In this document: piece by piece, positions 11,056-23,778 of the stretch | Position numbering within the stretch: the first letter of the stretch is position 1 | How the letters are laid out: each line of letters starts with the position of its first letter | From: Rhynchosporium graminicola | Lineage: Eukaryota > Ascomycota > Leotiomycetes > Helotiales > Ploettnerulaceae | NCBI GenBank assembly: GCA_900074885.1 | Contig: FJUW01000012.1 | Location: forward strand, 1,471,841-1,535,840 | Direction: 5' to 3' | DNA: 64,000 nucleotides | Position numbers and translations under genes: made by a program | Notes under the pieces: model-generated | The model's input: the letters and a program-made list of their open reading frames with translations, nothing else | Databases searched by the model: none | Told to the model about the DNA's origin: nothing

Positions 11056-13035
11056 ATGGCAGAGCAGATGGGAACCCCTGGATCGAACGCTGACCTTTCT
11101 GTCAATGGCAGCAAGTTAGGAGCTCCGAAAGATAAAGCGTGCCCTTTCTGCCACCAGCAATTCACATCTTCTTCCCTGGGACGACATCTCGATCTGTATA
11201 TCAAGGAAAAGAATCCGAAGCCGGCAGACGGGGTACATGATGTGATCGAGATCAGGAAGCTGAGGGGGGGCATTACGAGGAGACAGCCTAGGACCTCCAC
11301 GAGCAGGAGAGAGGATTCTACACCTGCGGGAACACCCGCTGCTCATGATCGGAGGAGTCCAGCACCCGAGTCTGAAGGCCAGGGGCGGGGAAATCGTTCT
11401 CCGAGCTCGAGGAGGGATGATGTTGGCGGAGTAGGGGACACGGTTAATTTCAAGGGGAAGCCGAGTTTCTTTATTAACAAAGGGACGTGGGAGAGTACGG
11501 GCGTCATGAATAATATACCACCGCCGAGGACGAACAGCGATTCTAGGAGTTGGGACGGAGGGGAGGAAAGGGAGACGAATAGGAGGTTAGAGCCGAGGAG
11601 TCGGTCTGTGAGCAAGCAGATGTTGGCGAAGACTACTTTTGAGCAGAAGCAGAAGATGATGGATGCGTTGGATAATGCTAAGGCTTCGGAATTGGCGCTG
11701 AGGGAGTTGATGGGTTCGATTAGAGCTGCGAAGTATACCTCCCTTCTAACACTGTGTTTTATATTTTATATACTAACACCACCTACCAGACAACGTATCG
11801 ACGGCCCGTCTATATTTGACTACGACCCTTTAACACTGGACTTTCCCTCACTAACCCTTCACTGCCTCCCACCACCTCCAACACTCTACCAATCAACCCC
11901 TATCCCCTCCAGTACCTCCTGGTCCATCCTGCCACCTGACGAAACCCAATACCACGCTTTAATCGAACACTTCTCCTCCATCTTCCACAACTGGCACGTC
12001 TCCGTAGCAGTAGCCAACACCGCGCCTGAAGACCTCTCCTACCCCCCGCCCGAAACCTACGGCGCTCCATCCTCACCTACTGAAATCGCTCAGCGCGCCG
12101 AAGCCGCCGCATCCTCCCTTCAAGCCAAAATCTCCCAACACCTGCACAATGTGTACACACACTGGACCTCTCTACCCACCCAAAAACGCTCCGAAATATG
12201 GATCCTCGAACTCGCGCGCGGCGTAGGTCGCAAGGCCTCGGAAATAGATAAGCTTAAATCGGAGAGAGATTTCCACAAACAAGAAACCGCCCATTTGAGA
12301 CAACAAGTCGATGAATTAAGTCGCCTACAACATCCCAGGGAATTTAAACTGCAACCTCCGAGCACGGTGCCTGTTGATGGTCAAGTCGTGAAAAATTTGT
12401 TTGACATGGGCGTAAATGGAAAGATATCACAAGGATTTAACATACTGGATAGACATGTGCATATTGATGTCTTGGTGGAGAATGTCATTGGGAGGTGGAA
12501 GGGCATCGTGAAGGAGGCGAGAGGAAATACGAGTACGAATCGAGTGGGAAGTGCGGGCTCTACGTCGGGAGGGGGGATGAAGGCGCAGAGGAGCTTTAGT
12601 GGTGAGAGTTCGTATTCTTCGACAAATTTACGACCGCGGTCTCAAGCTCAAATGCACTCTCAAGGCCTGAGCCAGAACCAGAGCCAGAATCATCCGCAAT
12701 CACAACTTCCAATCCAAATTCAGACCCAGCAAGCTCAAAGAGCCTCTGCAATTTCAACGCCCCAAACAACACCAGTCATAGCAATGGACTCTTCCAATCT
12801 CATCTCGCCTGCCGAAATGGAAATGGATGGTGAGGGCAGTGACATAGATGCCGATGCAGACGCTGATATGGACGACGATGAGGGGAGCTATGGAAACATG
12901 AATGACTCAGCTCCACTTTCGTCGACGGGGTTTCGCTTGAGTAGTAATGGGGGTATGAACGGAGGTGGTCCTGGGTCTGGGATGGAAGGACTAGATAACC
13001 AACTTGTTCAAGGGTATGTGAGGATTGGTGCTTGA
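11056..13035 (+). CDS. conserved fungal protein with N-terminal C-x2-C zinc motif and coiled coil
   Basis: I cannot assign a function. Near residue 33 is ACPFCHQQFTSSSLGRHLDL, a C-x2-C...H zinc-binding-like motif, followed by a basic Arg/Ser-rich region (RRQPRTSTSRRE). A charged helix (FEQKQKMMDALDNAKASELA), a coiled coil (RKASEIDKLKSERDFHKQE) and a Gln-rich stretch come next, then a very acidic tail (DADADADMDDDEG). The frame is open throughout, but a 57-nt segment at 11733-11789 has a GTATAC donor, a perfect TACTAAC branch site and a CAG acceptor. Removing it gives 640 aa and joins AAK to QRIDGPSIFDYDP. I take it as an intron. Nuclear location is a guess from composition. Confidence 0.75.
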   Translation: MAEQMGTPGSNADLSVNGSKLGAPKDKACPFCHQQFTSSSLGRHLDLYIKEKNPKPADGVHDVIEIRKLRGGITRRQPRTSTSRREDSTPAGTPAAHDRRSPAPESEGQGRGNRSPSSRRDDVGGVGDTVNFKGKPSFFINKGTWESTGVMNNIPPPRTNSDSRSWDGGEERETNRRLEPRSRSVSKQMLAKTTFEQKQKMMDALDNAKASELALRELMGSIRAAKYTSLLTLCFIFYILTPPTRQRIDGPSIFDYDPLTLDFPSLTLHCLPPPPTLYQSTPIPSSTSWSILPPDETQYHALIEHFSSIFHNWHVSVAVANTAPEDLSYPPPETYGAPSSPTEIAQRAEAAASSLQAKISQHLHNVYTHWTSLPTQKRSEIWILELARGVGRKASEIDKLKSERDFHKQETAHLRQQVDELSRLQHPREFKLQPPSTVPVDGQVVKNLFDMGVNGKISQGFNILDRHVHIDVLVENVIGRWKGIVKEARGNTSTNRVGSAGSTSGGGMKAQRSFSGESSYSSTNLRPRSQAQMHSQGLSQNQSQNHPQSQLPIQIQTQQAQRASAISTPQTTPVIAMDSSNLISPAEMEMDGEGSDIDADADADMDDDEGSYGNMNDSAPLSSTGFRLSSNGGMNGGGPGSGMEGLDNQLVQGYVRIGA

Positions 13036-16000
13036 TGAAAAGGGGATAGGAGAGATGGGAGGCGTTGTAATGTGAAGTATCTCCTTGAAAAACCAAGAGG
13101 GAACAGGAGAAAGTTGATACAGGGGCTTTGTACGAGTACGATTTGGTTTGCTGGAGAAGATTCCAAGCTATGTGGAAGGAAACAGCATTTACCAGGGCGG
13201 AAAATCCAGTGCAGAATCTGCCTTTTTCTGCAGATATTCGAACGTTCAGGTACCTGGTGAGAAAACGATACCTTGGAGAGGAAAAAACAGGAATGGGCTT
13301 CATCTAGTAGTACGTTTTAATGGTTGTATTAATGTATTATACCACTTTTTGAGTCTTTTTGAGCAAGAAAAATAAGCTTGGCCTAGATAGAGGGAGAAGG
13401 ATTTCGGGAGAGGGAAAAGGCGAGATTCAATGCAAATGCAATCCTGAAGAAATATCATATCCGATTTTCACGTTGTCCTTATCTCGTCGATTACAACTCA
13501 TATCTGTGTGTACGTCCTAGAATATCGTGCGTTGAGTTGATGATAGCTATGAACATAAGGAAGTGAAGAGTGTGGAATAGATATGGCAGGGTCGGGATAT
13601 GGATATTCGAGACAAGTGAGTGGCATGCCAGATTGAGATGGGAAATGGGTAGGGGCTTTGCATGATGGAAAGGGCTAGAGGCTCCTAGGATATTTCCCCT
13701 CACTCCGTCATTGGGTTCGATCTCGAAACATCTGTGGTCTGTTCTGTGTGTCTTTTTGTAGTGGTATTGACTTGCATGTGACCGGACGGCTGAAATCGCT
13801 GGAGACCTTCCGTGGGGTGCGGAGACGTGCCAAGCTAAGGATTTACATTAGGTACATTTGAACGGGATAACACCTGAGAAAAGAATACAGCTCCAGAAAG
13901 GAAATCGGGCAGGAGCGTATAGTGAAAACTTGCGTGTTGTGTTGACAGGGCCTGTCGGCGGCTAGTTGGGACAAAGGAAATATTAGTCTCGAGGTAGGAG
14001 TTGCAGAAAATCAGACATTATGTAGAAGGAGGCTTGGAAAGCATTGTGTAGGGCCGGAGGTCACAGGGTGGTGAAGTTGAACGATGCGACATGTAGGGCT
14101 GTAGATCTCACGGGAGGAGAGTAGTAGTAGCAGTAGCAGTAGTAGATGTAGAAGTAAATTAAACACCAAGCCCAGTGACACATTGAAAGAATCATGAACT
14201 ACATTCCCGAAACTCCGAATAGTGAGAAGAGCAGTGTTGGAAGACCTTTATGTCAATTCATAATAGGGTTCAGCCAATTCGGAGCTAAATGTTCGGTGTA
14301 GCTCTTCATGAGTGTTTTATGTGCTTCAGAGATGGTGACGAGATACATCATACATCCAAGGTTACCGAATCTCGATTTGATCGCTTCGTTGAACTGGTCA
14401 GGGGGAGGAAGTAGTTATCATTTATAATGTTACTGTCACTTCTATTAGTCATTATGATCCCTCCTCTAATATTCTGGAACGCAGGTCCTCACAATTCACA
14501 GCTGATCTGTTGATACATTGCTGATTCGAGCTATCTTGTTTCATAAAAGAATAGAATGGGTTATCGAGTATCTCTTCCTCCCGGGCTTCACACGTGTCTC
14601 TACATAGTCCGCCAATGTCCCTTCAATATTCCGTAGTCTGACTCACTGTGGCTTCTCTAAGAAACAGAACTATTTCGATGAAGTTTATACTTGGAGAGAA
14701 GCGTCCTTGAAAAACAAACTTAGAGTTCAATCAGAGTATTAGTCTCAGGATTTGACATTTTTGCTTTCATAGGTAAGGTTTGAATGTATAGGTCCAGAGA
14801 TACGGGGGAGGTCTTCTAAGTCTGTTAGTAACATGGTACTATTGGTTCTGATTAGATAATGATACGTCAGAATAGATAATAGAACGAAGTGAGATCCGCT
14901 TACTTGAGTGGTGAAAGGGGCTTGGTGATTTACTATTAATACTAGAACAGTCTTTAAATCTTCATTACTGGGTCTGTATATTTAGTGATAGTCGTCGGTA
15001 TAGTTCAAGTTCGATACATATTAAGGAAAATCAAGATATATTGAGTAAGAAGATAGTTCTAGCTTCCAGCTGACAGATAATCTTTCCTTGCCACTGACTC
15101 TTCTGAACTTGCACTGGAATCAGTGATTCTTGCAACATTCTATATTATTTCAATACCGCGTCAAGTAAGGTTCGAAAGGAGTGGGAAACGGAATTATGAA
15201 ATCTATGCAGAGGACGGTCAGGGCGAGATCTCTATCCCCGTATTCTTTGGTAACTAGTGCCATTCGAGTGTATCTGTCTAGGCATAATACCCAAGCTAAG
15301 TACTATTGAAACATGATGGGAAAAGACACTTACAACTACTAGGAAGGAAGTTCTTATATTCACGTGCTTCTTTTCTAATATCACTGTCATGGTTATTTCT
15401 ATTGTCATCTCCCCTTCTGTTTCTTCAAACATTGGCTACAGTAATATGGCGTAGAGCCACTCATTCTACTCGATCGATATTTCTTCACGAGCTCATTGAA
15501 TGTCAAATCAAGAGCGTCGATATACTATGTCAATGATCTCGCTTATAATATACGTCTACTGCACTAATGATCTCGTAATTGACACCTAGAAAATTTGTCG
15601 CTGCTTGAATTTAAGAAGAAAGATGGGAGAGTTTGGGTGGTTGTTTGAGTTTTTGGATTCTGTGAGTATATTTACTATGCTAGCTGGCAGGTGTTGAATC
15701 GTTATACAGATCTTACTGGGGAAGGTGGTCATGCGTTATTCTTATCTTATTTTGGAATATCTTTGCATGCGGTTGTCCTTAAAGAATTTTGAAGGAAGCA
15801 GGTCATATTTGTAATACTTCAAGTGATATAAAACCACCCAGCAGACCTCTATTGAATGGACGCATTCATCACTCTTGTGGCTTCGGCGTCCACTATTGGC
15901 TGGGCATAAGTCATATTTGGCTATTATACACACAGTCTGTTCAAGCTAGTTACATTTAGAGGAGTGGTAGATACCCCCTTCTACCAGAGTAGGAAATAGT

Positions 16001-17877
16001 TCTTGTCGGCAGGCTATGGTGTCCTTCTCGTGGGTTTCGAACAATTGCTTTCGATGCGGTCTCTTTTGTCAAGTTTAATTAGTAGGTTATCATTTATTCT
16101 CTTGCTATCGTTACAGATTCTATTGTCGTCACAATGGCTAAACTCTCCTTTGATCCTCTTGGAAGTGGATCTATAGTAACATATCTTCATTCAACTCCGC
16201 TGCCGTTTATGTCTATTCAGATGTTATAGCAACCACCATAAACTTTGACATTAACAATTCTCTCTCCTCCTGATGCGGTAGCGAAATAACCAGTGGAGTC
16301 CTGTCAGAGATAGCTGCTTGCACAAGGAGTCCAGAAGATTCCTAGATGGTCCTTCTGTATGCCTAGGAAATCCAAAACATTTTGCTTCGAGGACGACCCT
16401 TGTCATTCGAGTGGTAAAGGAGCATTGCTCGCCAGCTTTACGGGTCGGTACCATGATTTACTAATTGGGGTCGTCGCCGTCGAGTAGTGGATGACTTTGC
16501 AAGCATGATAACGTCGAGATTGTTGGCATAGGTCTAGCAGATATTGCTGCTGTCGTCATTGTTGCGCATTTAGGGAAATGGGGCTTCTTAAACTTTGGAA
16601 GGAACATAAACAAAGGCAAACGGGGTTTCCCAGGGAGAGACAGGCCATTGAGTGGGAAGAACGACATATGGCAAATGTCCGTGTACAGCAGGCAAAACGG
16701 GCAGTAGAATCAGTAGCAAGGGAAGAGTCAAACATAGAAGATCTATAGAAGAGCATGTTATGAAAGTGGCCAGACAAAAGCGAGCTCGGGATGAACAAGC
16801 TCTAGACGTAGAATTGAAGCGAGAACAGGAGGGGAATCGAGGAAAGTCAAGGAAGATTACACGACATGGAAGAAAAAACTCGATAACACCTTTCCCATTT
16901 CCGCCAGTCCAACGATGTACAGATGCAAATTGTCCGGGTTTTTTTCTAACCCTCTTCCGTGCCTGCATGCCAACATAATATCAAGCAATTTCTTGAATGC
17001 TCGGGTAACGTCTCGCTGGACTTCGTGAAGAAGCAAAGACATCTCTAGCACCCAGGTGGTTGTTAGTCTTGAGGCGAGTCAGAGGGAAGTCATGAAACGT
17101 CTTGCGACTCCGTCTTCAATGTCTTGCATCCTTGGAACCTGGACCCAAAAGCGAAAAAGGGAAAATCATTGAGCGGAAGATGGGGAAGAGAGGCCATGTT
17201 GAAAGCTTTCATTCTCACCTTGAAACAATTGCGATTATTAGATAAGAAGGTGTTTACGGGCTCAGATTTCCGAAGCTCTCTTCGAATCCGTTAGCGACGA
17301 GAATCCCATGCCGAAGCCGCAGTTTCCAAAATATTGTGTGGGTTCAAGAAATTTGTATATCTGATTATCTCCGTAGGTTCTCCGCAGAATATGACAGACC
17401 AGCACGCCGAACTAATCTTCACAGCTTACCTCGAAAGAGATGTGGTTTGGCCCCACGTATGGTTAGAGATATAATGACAAGTTACACTGGCTGGTCTTAA
17501 GCGATGTTACGATGGAGCTAGATCTCGCGTAACAAAATAAATACAAACTGAAGTCAGGATGATACATTCCCTTTTCTTGATCTACTGTCAAAGATGTGTT
17601 ATGCATTCACACGCACTTCGCTATCCGGCCCCGTTTTAAATCATAATATCCAAGTTTTACGCTCCATCTCATCAGGACATGGAAAAGCGCATGTCATATA
17701 CTACAAAGCCAATACACCGGTCAAAATACAGAAACTTACCACCTTCTAACTGCTGAGTCACCCATAGAATCGCGGAATTCCTTCGGCATGAGCGACTCGT
17801 CTTTCACACCATACCCTCATTAGCCTCCCACCTCTCATGGCATGAAAAAAAATCCCGAACCGCGTCAGATATATGAA
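13036..17877. other. 4.8-kb gene-poor stretch
   Basis: I see no gene I can support. It contains a CAG/TAG microsatellite near 14125-14152 and scattered short frames. The best of these is a 56-codon ATG frame at 16578-16748 that is helical and charged but has no recognisable relatives. Some may be decayed sequence. No tRNA was recognised by eye. Confidence 0.5.
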
Positions 17878-20800
17878 TCACGACTCAGGCCTCCGAAAGA
17901 CCGAACTTGATGTTGTTGACCATTGACTGTCGCCCCAATGAACGCAGCGAGGCCAATTAGGGCAGCACCCTGGCGGCTGTGTGTTCGGCACCATCAAAGA
18001 ATTTGGGGTTCTCTCTTCTCCTGGCCGCCCTGCAGTATTGGCCAACGTCAGCTGCTCCAAGTCGCTCTCGCCTTCAGAAAACACTTTGGGAAGCGGGACG
18101 CCGGGAAACCGTATCTGCAATAATGCTGCGAATTCCTCATCTGTGAGAAGTGGGAGGATTTCCATATCTTGGTCATCACCTTCTCTGCTGGATTCGGAAA
18201 TGATAGGTGAGCTCTGTCACAAGGGTACTCTGAATTCATTGGATATCCTGAGTTGAAAGGAGTATACGGTAGATACGATGCTTGAGTATTGAAGCTGCCG
18301 GATTGCGACTGACTAAGCCCAGGTGTCTCGGGGGCCATCATACTTGCATCGCCATGGAATGAGAAGGCAACATTAGGATGAAGAGCTGGGGCTGCACCCA
18401 TCCATGCTAGCGTTTGATCCTGGGAGTAGATTTTCTTTTGTCCGGCCAACGTAGGTTGAGGTCCCGGAGTAGAGGCTGCCGGCTTGTGCTTCTTTCTGGG
18501 GCTCGAAGGCGGTTCGATATTCTTCCGGGCCCGCTGCATTGCGTGGTATTCAGAATAATTGCATTGGTATGTCGTTGCACATTCACGTCAAAATCGATGT
18601 TCCACGAAGCTTGCAGATCAGAGCAAATTCTTGTAGCAATCTGCTCCTTGAAGAAATTGCAGAATACCTCCATGGTGTCTCACATTTCCGACATAGTGAC
18701 ATTAGGGACTTCCATATCTGTTGCTCGATTAATTCCAGAGTCAATGAACCGGGAAAAGATACTTACAAGGAGATGGAATTTCGGATTCGGGGGTATTAGG
18801 AAAGAGGATGCGATATTTCATTCGCCATTTGTCGCCTTCGTCGATGGTTTGATTTCGTATTTTGGGAATTTTCTTGAAAAGAGCGAGTCTTTGACCGTCG
18901 GTACAGCCTGTGCTGTAGTCATCTCGCTCCTTCCACATACAGTCCTGGCCCCCTTTTCCATGCTCCTTAAGGAGAGGCTCAGTTTTGAATGGTTCTTGGC
19001 ACCTGTTGCAGAGGAAGATGCTATGGTGGCGATCAATGTGCTGGCTGTGATGTGTTGAGTCAGCCAGTCCGTTCTCGTGAAAGACTGGTCCACCTCAGGA
19101 ACTCGCGATAATAATACTTACTATAATCGATGGACTTCTGAAATAGGGTTGTCACAAGATTCATCCTGGTATGTGTCTGAGTTGTACGCAAAGTAGAGAC
19201 ACTGTTTGAGAAGAGGTTTACCTGAATCGGCTGTAATCATATGTTTGCTTCGTATTTTCCCAGGTATACTACTGTCAGAGCTGTGACAGCCTGTACAGTG
19301 GGCCTGATTGGGACACGTAGAGTCTCTTCCGTCTCCCATACAAGCATCTCCATCTCCATTTCCATCTCCATGGTCGCCGCCATCATCATCATCGATCCAA
19401 CTCTTTTTCCTCTTCCCGAAACCGCTATTCTTTACAAGCGCCTTACCCTTACTCGAAGTTTGATCAGAAGCTTCTCCACCTGGCCCTGGCTTCCGAGATG
19501 GCCCAGAGTCCTGCGTACATGAGACGATATTTTGAGCGGAGACACCGACAGGAACAGCAAGAACTTGCAATAAATCGACGATGGTCCTTCTTGTAGCTTC
19601 CAGTGCCAGAGCGACCTCAGGAGCACCTCCACGCCCAAGTTGGACCAATGAGGGCCCAGTATTTTTGCTCTCTTCAGAGGATTCCGTGTAATTCAAGCTC
19701 TCTAAATCCGAGTCATATTCGTCAAGGCCAAAACTGTCGCCGATAGGGATCTGAGTTTGTGGGCTGAAATCGTGTTGAGGTGGGGTGAGGAGGCCAGAGT
19801 AGATGCTCCAAGTAAATGAAGGCGGTGGTGCTTCATTGAGGCTGGGCAAAAGTCGTCGAGAAGAATCAGAAATGTCTCGGTCCGTATCACTATTTTCTCG
19901 GACGAAATTTGATGAAGTTCTCATGTAAGAAGGGGTGGCTTGGACTTTGCTTGAGTCACCATCGCTGCACGATGACTGTGGTATGTCTTTACGATCACTG
20001 TCGGAAATATCTTGTCCTCCCGCCCCTTCAGCCAACAATCCTCTGAGTGTTGTATGACTACCAAGTTGGTTCGGGTCCAAGCCTTCTCTGGAATTACATG
20101 GGTGATGCACATAAACCTTCTGCTGAGAGATTTCCATGGCATGTGGTACAGTTCGCGTGGCTGGCTCGAAAAGGGGGACAATTCTTCCTCCCTTTTCCAT
20201 GGCTCCGAGTTCTGCTGCTTGACCAGCCGTAAAATAGTCAGCTTGCTCTACGATAAACGCCCCTTCATTATCATGTCCTTGGGGCATATTCGCAGTGGGG
20301 ATCAGGGCAGCCACTGTACCACTAATAGGGTCTATTTCCTCAGCAGTACCAGTGAGCGCTTTACTGAAATTCTTGAGGGGGTCGTTCGAGGAAGCAGCCC
20401 CAGGAGCAGCGGAAGAGATCTGTGGTGCGTGGATGGTCTGGTGATTTTCAAGTAATGCACTGGATGAATGCGGCAGTGGTGCTATATATAAAGTCGTATC
20501 CAGTCTCGCAATCTGTTGGAAGCTGACACGGAGAAGAAGATCCCTTCCCATTTCGAATGCTCCACTGAGATTCAGTATCTCAGTGATCATTCGACTCTTT
20601 CGTAGAAAAGCTTCACCCAGGGTTCCATTGAACTGTTGGAGAAGGTTATCATCCTGACATGGAGTCTGACTAAGACACCAGAATCGGTAGATTTCAGCCT
20701 GATCATAGATTCCAGTCGCAGTTGCGTCCATATTCTGGCAGAATGACTCCCGGTGCAATTGATGAAGAGTGTAGCCATTGTTAGATACAACGTCTTGATT

Positions 20801-23778
20801 GACCTTGACATCGGTCACTAGCCATTTCACAAGGCCAGAATTTTGCATTCGAACAGCCGTTTGGAGGGGTGTATCTCCGTCCAGATTTCCCGATTCGATA
20901 TCTGCCCCGCAAGACTTTAATCCTCGCAAGGTGGTCTGGCTCCGCCAGTGGACAACAGCGTCATGAAAGGCAGTCCGACCTGAATGATCTTTGGCCTCCA
21001 AGTCTCCACCGCTCTTCAGAAGTAATAGGAACATTTCTTCGTGCCCAGTACCCGCTGCTGCGTAGTGCAGAGGGGTACGTCCTTTGCTGTCCGCCATTTG
21101 CGTACTTGCCCCATGGTCGATTAGAAACTTTGCGCCGACAACATTGTCTTGCATAGACATTCTCTGGAGAAGTGTTGTGCCCTGAAGGTCTAGCTCATCC
21201 AAGTCCGCTCCACGTTCGGAAGACCACTTCAAAGCAGCAATATCACACGTGCTAGTGATATAGGCAAAAGCTGAAAGCGAATACTTATCCTTCACTTTGA
21301 AGTACAATTCGAAGCTCTTGGCGTCCACAAGTATGTGAAGAATTTCGATATTACCGCATCTCATAGCAGCATGGAGGATGAGCTTATGGCAGTCCATGAA
21401 TATGTTCTCGGGGATGGTCCTTAGCAGAGATTTGACAACATTTTTTCTCCCTTTCTCAACGGCGACTATGAGCGGTGTTTGAGAGTCGTTATCCAAAAGT
21501 TCGGGATTTGCAAGATTCTCAAGCAGAATATCAACAATGTCGCAAAAAAAAAAACCAGCCGCGTCATGCAAAGCTGTTCTGCCACTTCCATCTATGAGGT
21601 TTGGATTCGCTCTGGCATCTAAGAGCGCCTTCACGATCTCAACTCTGCCATTTCGTGCTGCATGGTGCAAGGCAGTGGTTTGATGGTAGGATAATGCATC
21701 CACGTTGGCTCCTTCGCGAAGTAATACCCGCGATATGTGAGAAGTGAGGTTTGTGGCGGCGTGATACAATGGCCGGAAGCCTCGGGAAGGTCTTTCTACA
21801 TCCACTTTCCGAGTCAGAATGGCTTCGACAATATCAAGCTGATTGCTAGAGATTGCCGTACAGAGCGCTGTCCATCCATCATCAAAGGTGATATCAATAA
21901 GAAGCGGGTTGGTATCCAGGATTGCAAGAAAAATCCGAGTATGTCCAAGGTAGGAAGCCATGTACATTCTAGACGCTGAATTGTCTGTATGAAGCCGAGG
22001 AATTTCGACGGTTGTGCTGCCAAATCCTGACACAGGCTGGTTGGTAAGCGCTTTCGAAACGGCCTCATGGAGTTGGATATGTGAAACTTTCTTGCAAGAT
22101 TCACTCTCAGACTCTCTCAAGCGTTGAAATACTTCTTGATCTTCGTAAAGAGACTTGATCTGACCAACAAGTCCCTCGTCCGCATATTTTTGGATCTGAT
22201 TGAACAAAATTGCCCAATGGCGGATGGCGTAATCGAAAAATTCGTCTGGCTGCTTGCCGGAAGATGAAAATGGCGGAGTGAGAGCTCCTTCAGGGGGGAA
22301 CTTCTGATCCGGTGTCACTTGCCGAACATTATTCTTAATAGATCGTAAACGCCAAAAACAACACTGGAGCAATAGGACTCTGGCCTCTTGCTCGGTAAAG
22401 TGGTACCAGGCAGAGCCAGATTCCTCCATGACAAAGTCTTTGACGGACCTGTGCTGAAGCGATGCCTTGCCATCGACAACAGGGACCGCAGAGCCGCAAA
22501 GGCCTCGAAGATATACCTGAAAATCGGAATTCAGGCGCTTGTTGATATCGAGTCTCTCCGCAGCACCGTCCGAGGAGTATGCTGCATGAAGCCAGTTAAG
22601 ATCTTCAATTTTGAGCGGATAGTCGGCAGCAATGATGATCTGCAATAGGAATTTGGCACTCTTCTGGTCGCCCTCGGTGACCTTGCTGAAAATTCGCTGG
22701 TACATCGCTCTTAAGCTATCCGGGGTATCCTTTAGCAGTGAGCAAGCCGACACAAAACTCAGCTCTTTGCTAGCCCAAAGCTCCTCCAAAAACAGGTTTA
22801 CCCAAAGGAATGTGTTGGAATGCTGGGTAAGCTCCGTCACAAACTCTGTCAGCTCCGACCGTGTCCATTGAACTGTAATCGGCGAGTCGTTGAGTATGGT
22901 TTTTATGTAGTACTGAACATCAGAACAAATCTCGTCGTGCGCAGTTTCGTCTTCATCAAGATGCAAACGAAAAAGAATCGGTGAAGGGTTCCGCCGAGAA
23001 GTAGGAAATCGGCGACTTGTGACAATGAAGCGCAGTACACTGGCTGCCTTCCCCAAAGTTGAAGTGATCCAACAAAGAAAATCTTCATCTTGGAAATCAG
23101 AACACTCAAACAAGCCATCAATGAGAATGGCAGTGTCTCCAAGCCTGGCATCTTTGACGCAGTTTTCAAAAATAGTCATGAGCTCCATCAAGTCTTCGGA
23201 AAAGGCCGCACCCAGCTTGTGATAAGAAGCATTGGCATGGACCGTAAGTTCTGGCTTGCGTGCCAGCAGCTGCTTGACGATTATCTTCAGCACTGCCAAG
23301 AAAGTGTTTCCGTCTGTGGTGTTGGAGTCAAAGAAGAAATAGTGTAGTGGGATGGTAGTGTATTTTTCACGAAGAGTTTCGCCATCACACTTTTGCCGTG
23401 GCCGATTGGGCCTACGATCCACAGAAGACCCCTCGCCGCCTTGTTAAATGCGAGGAATGTCGGGTGGGAAAAAATCCAAGAGCATGTTCCCGCGAAGGCA
23501 GGTGGAATATTGTGCATGGATTTCGCATAATCGACAATCTCGAAGGACAACAATATCAAGAAGCGATCGATATCGCTATCTTTTTCTCTGGCGTAGCGGC
23601 CGACGTGTTGATGAATCGCTCCCCACGGCATTATACTACTGTCCAAAGAGTTGCCGGTAGTACTACAGCTCTTATCCCAACCTTGCCATGAGTCTGCATG
23701 ATCACTGAATACTTTTCCGCAACCGAAAAATTCGCCGTCCGAATCATTGTCGAATTCGCTGCCGGAGTGGGCGGCCAT
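17878..23778 (-). CDS. NACHT-ankyrin NLR with C-terminal atypical zinc-finger region, frameshifted after Walker A
   Basis: This is a STAND/NLR-type receptor: NTPase switch plus ankyrin sensor, associated in fungi with self/non-self recognition. ATG 23778 leads to FAGTCSWIFSHPTF and Walker A GPIGHGKS. The frame then shifts by one base at a 5-nt homopolymer (23363-23367 on the plus strand). The rest is one 1433-codon frame holding the NACHT body (AILIDGLFECSD, VLRFIVTSRRFP, NTFLWVNLFLEELW) and about ten ankyrin repeats (for example TALHHAARNGRVEIVKALL). A low-complexity linker follows. After an intron (19045-19121) comes a fungal zinc-finger-like region: FLCNRCQEPFKTEPLLKEHG, then KWRMKYRILFPN. 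Proposed further introns are 18679-18766, 18534-18586 and 18188-18228. It is about 1880 aa if the frame were continuous. The break may be real decay or an assembly error. Confidence 0.7.

Noticed and set aside
13700..13740. GGTTCGATC, resembling a tRNA B box
   Set aside because: No matching A box or cloverleaf could be built around it.
16578..16748. 56-codon ATG frame with a charged helical product in the gene-poor stretch
   Set aside because: No family resemblance, no promoter or splice support; length is compatible with chance.
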